Shown in pieces: positions 63,857 through 64,000 of a DNA stretch of 64,000 nt (its first letter is position 1; each line of letters starts with the position of its first letter). The position numbers and the translations under genes were made by a program. Source of the DNA: Vicia villosa (taxonomy: Eukaryota; Streptophyta; Magnoliopsida; Fabales; Fabaceae); assembly GCF_029867415.1 (NCBI RefSeq), contig NW_026705217.1:744001-808000 (forward strand), read 5' to 3'. A model generated the notes under the pieces. That model worked only from the letters and a program-made list of their open reading frames with translations, searched no databases and was not told the origin of the DNA.

Positions 63857-64000
63857 AATTGTATTCAACACCACCTAATTTTACACCCATTATATTCTAA
63901 GTTTCTTGAATGATTTCACTTGCATTGTATTGGCCATGATGTTGGTTATTTGGTCTTCACTTTTACAATGATTCAAACATAGCATTCCATTTTGACTTGC

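Overview
The window is nuclear DNA from a plant, most likely a repeat-rich legume of the pea, vetch, clover or medic group. The evidence is AT-rich sequence, spliced genes with GT/AG introns, and several nested LTR retrotransposons whose long terminal repeats resemble the legume Ogre, Tekay/Del and Sirevirus families. There are also Helitron ends, Mutator-like and Stowaway-like elements, and several long (TA)n arrays. Nothing looks bacterial or organellar, and there is no CRISPR array, rRNA gene or operon.

Only three host genes can be supported. (1) Minus strand, 12979-16650: a ten-exon gene for a novel plant SNARE of the NPSN11/12 type, rebuilt exon by exon to a complete 262-residue protein. 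(2) Minus strand, 48744-49496: an intronless gene for a 250-residue fasciclin-like, probably GPI-anchored cell-surface protein. (3) Plus strand, 61204-62275: a five-exon gene for 60S ribosomal protein eL43 (L37a), 92 residues, with a TATA box, a telo-box and a site-II-like GGCCCA motif upstream. They are unrelated housekeeping or cell-surface genes separated by transposon debris.

Layout. 1-0.54 kb: edge of a LINE ORF1. 0.54-3.9 kb: old repeats, including a 12-copy 22-bp minisatellite. 3.9-7.44 kb: an LTR-like segment broken by a Helitron (5443-7324). 7524-9444: a solo Sirevirus-type LTR with target duplication GTTTG. 9.4-12.9 kb: decayed repeats and small duplications. 12.98-16.65 kb: the SNARE gene. 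17.2-17.9 kb: two MITEs. 20.1-20.8 kb: a LINE RNase H relic. 20783-25380: a Helitron-bounded block carrying a broken RPA-like gene and a 39-bp minisatellite.

26.07-44.58 kb is a nest. A solo Ogre-like LTR (target duplication GATAA) is split by a recent Tekay/Del-like element (29303-38395, target duplication GGGGT, two 3106-bp LTRs with no difference noticed). After a 379-bp spacer comes an inverted, truncated Ogre-like LTR, itself split by a Mutator-like element (40203-41982, target duplication TTGAAAATA). 44.58-46.6 kb: the 3' end of another gypsy-type element. 47.1-47.7 kb: a foldback Mutator-like MITE. 50.06-52.74 kb: a Mutator-like element with two further insertions inside it. 53.2-60.8 kb: a truncated Sirevirus-like copia element (minus strand: gag, integrase, a stub of reverse transcriptase, envelope-like ORF, 3' LTR). 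61-64 kb: eL43 and simple repeats.

No previously undescribed coding system was found. The most interesting signals are a very recent LTR insertion whose coding region was evidently already dead, repeated tRNA-like A-box/B-box modules inside unrelated non-coding elements, and two Helitron-type units that both carry internal AT-rich tandem arrays. All boundaries were read by eye. Family names for LTR lineages rest on recalled motifs, not on a database search.
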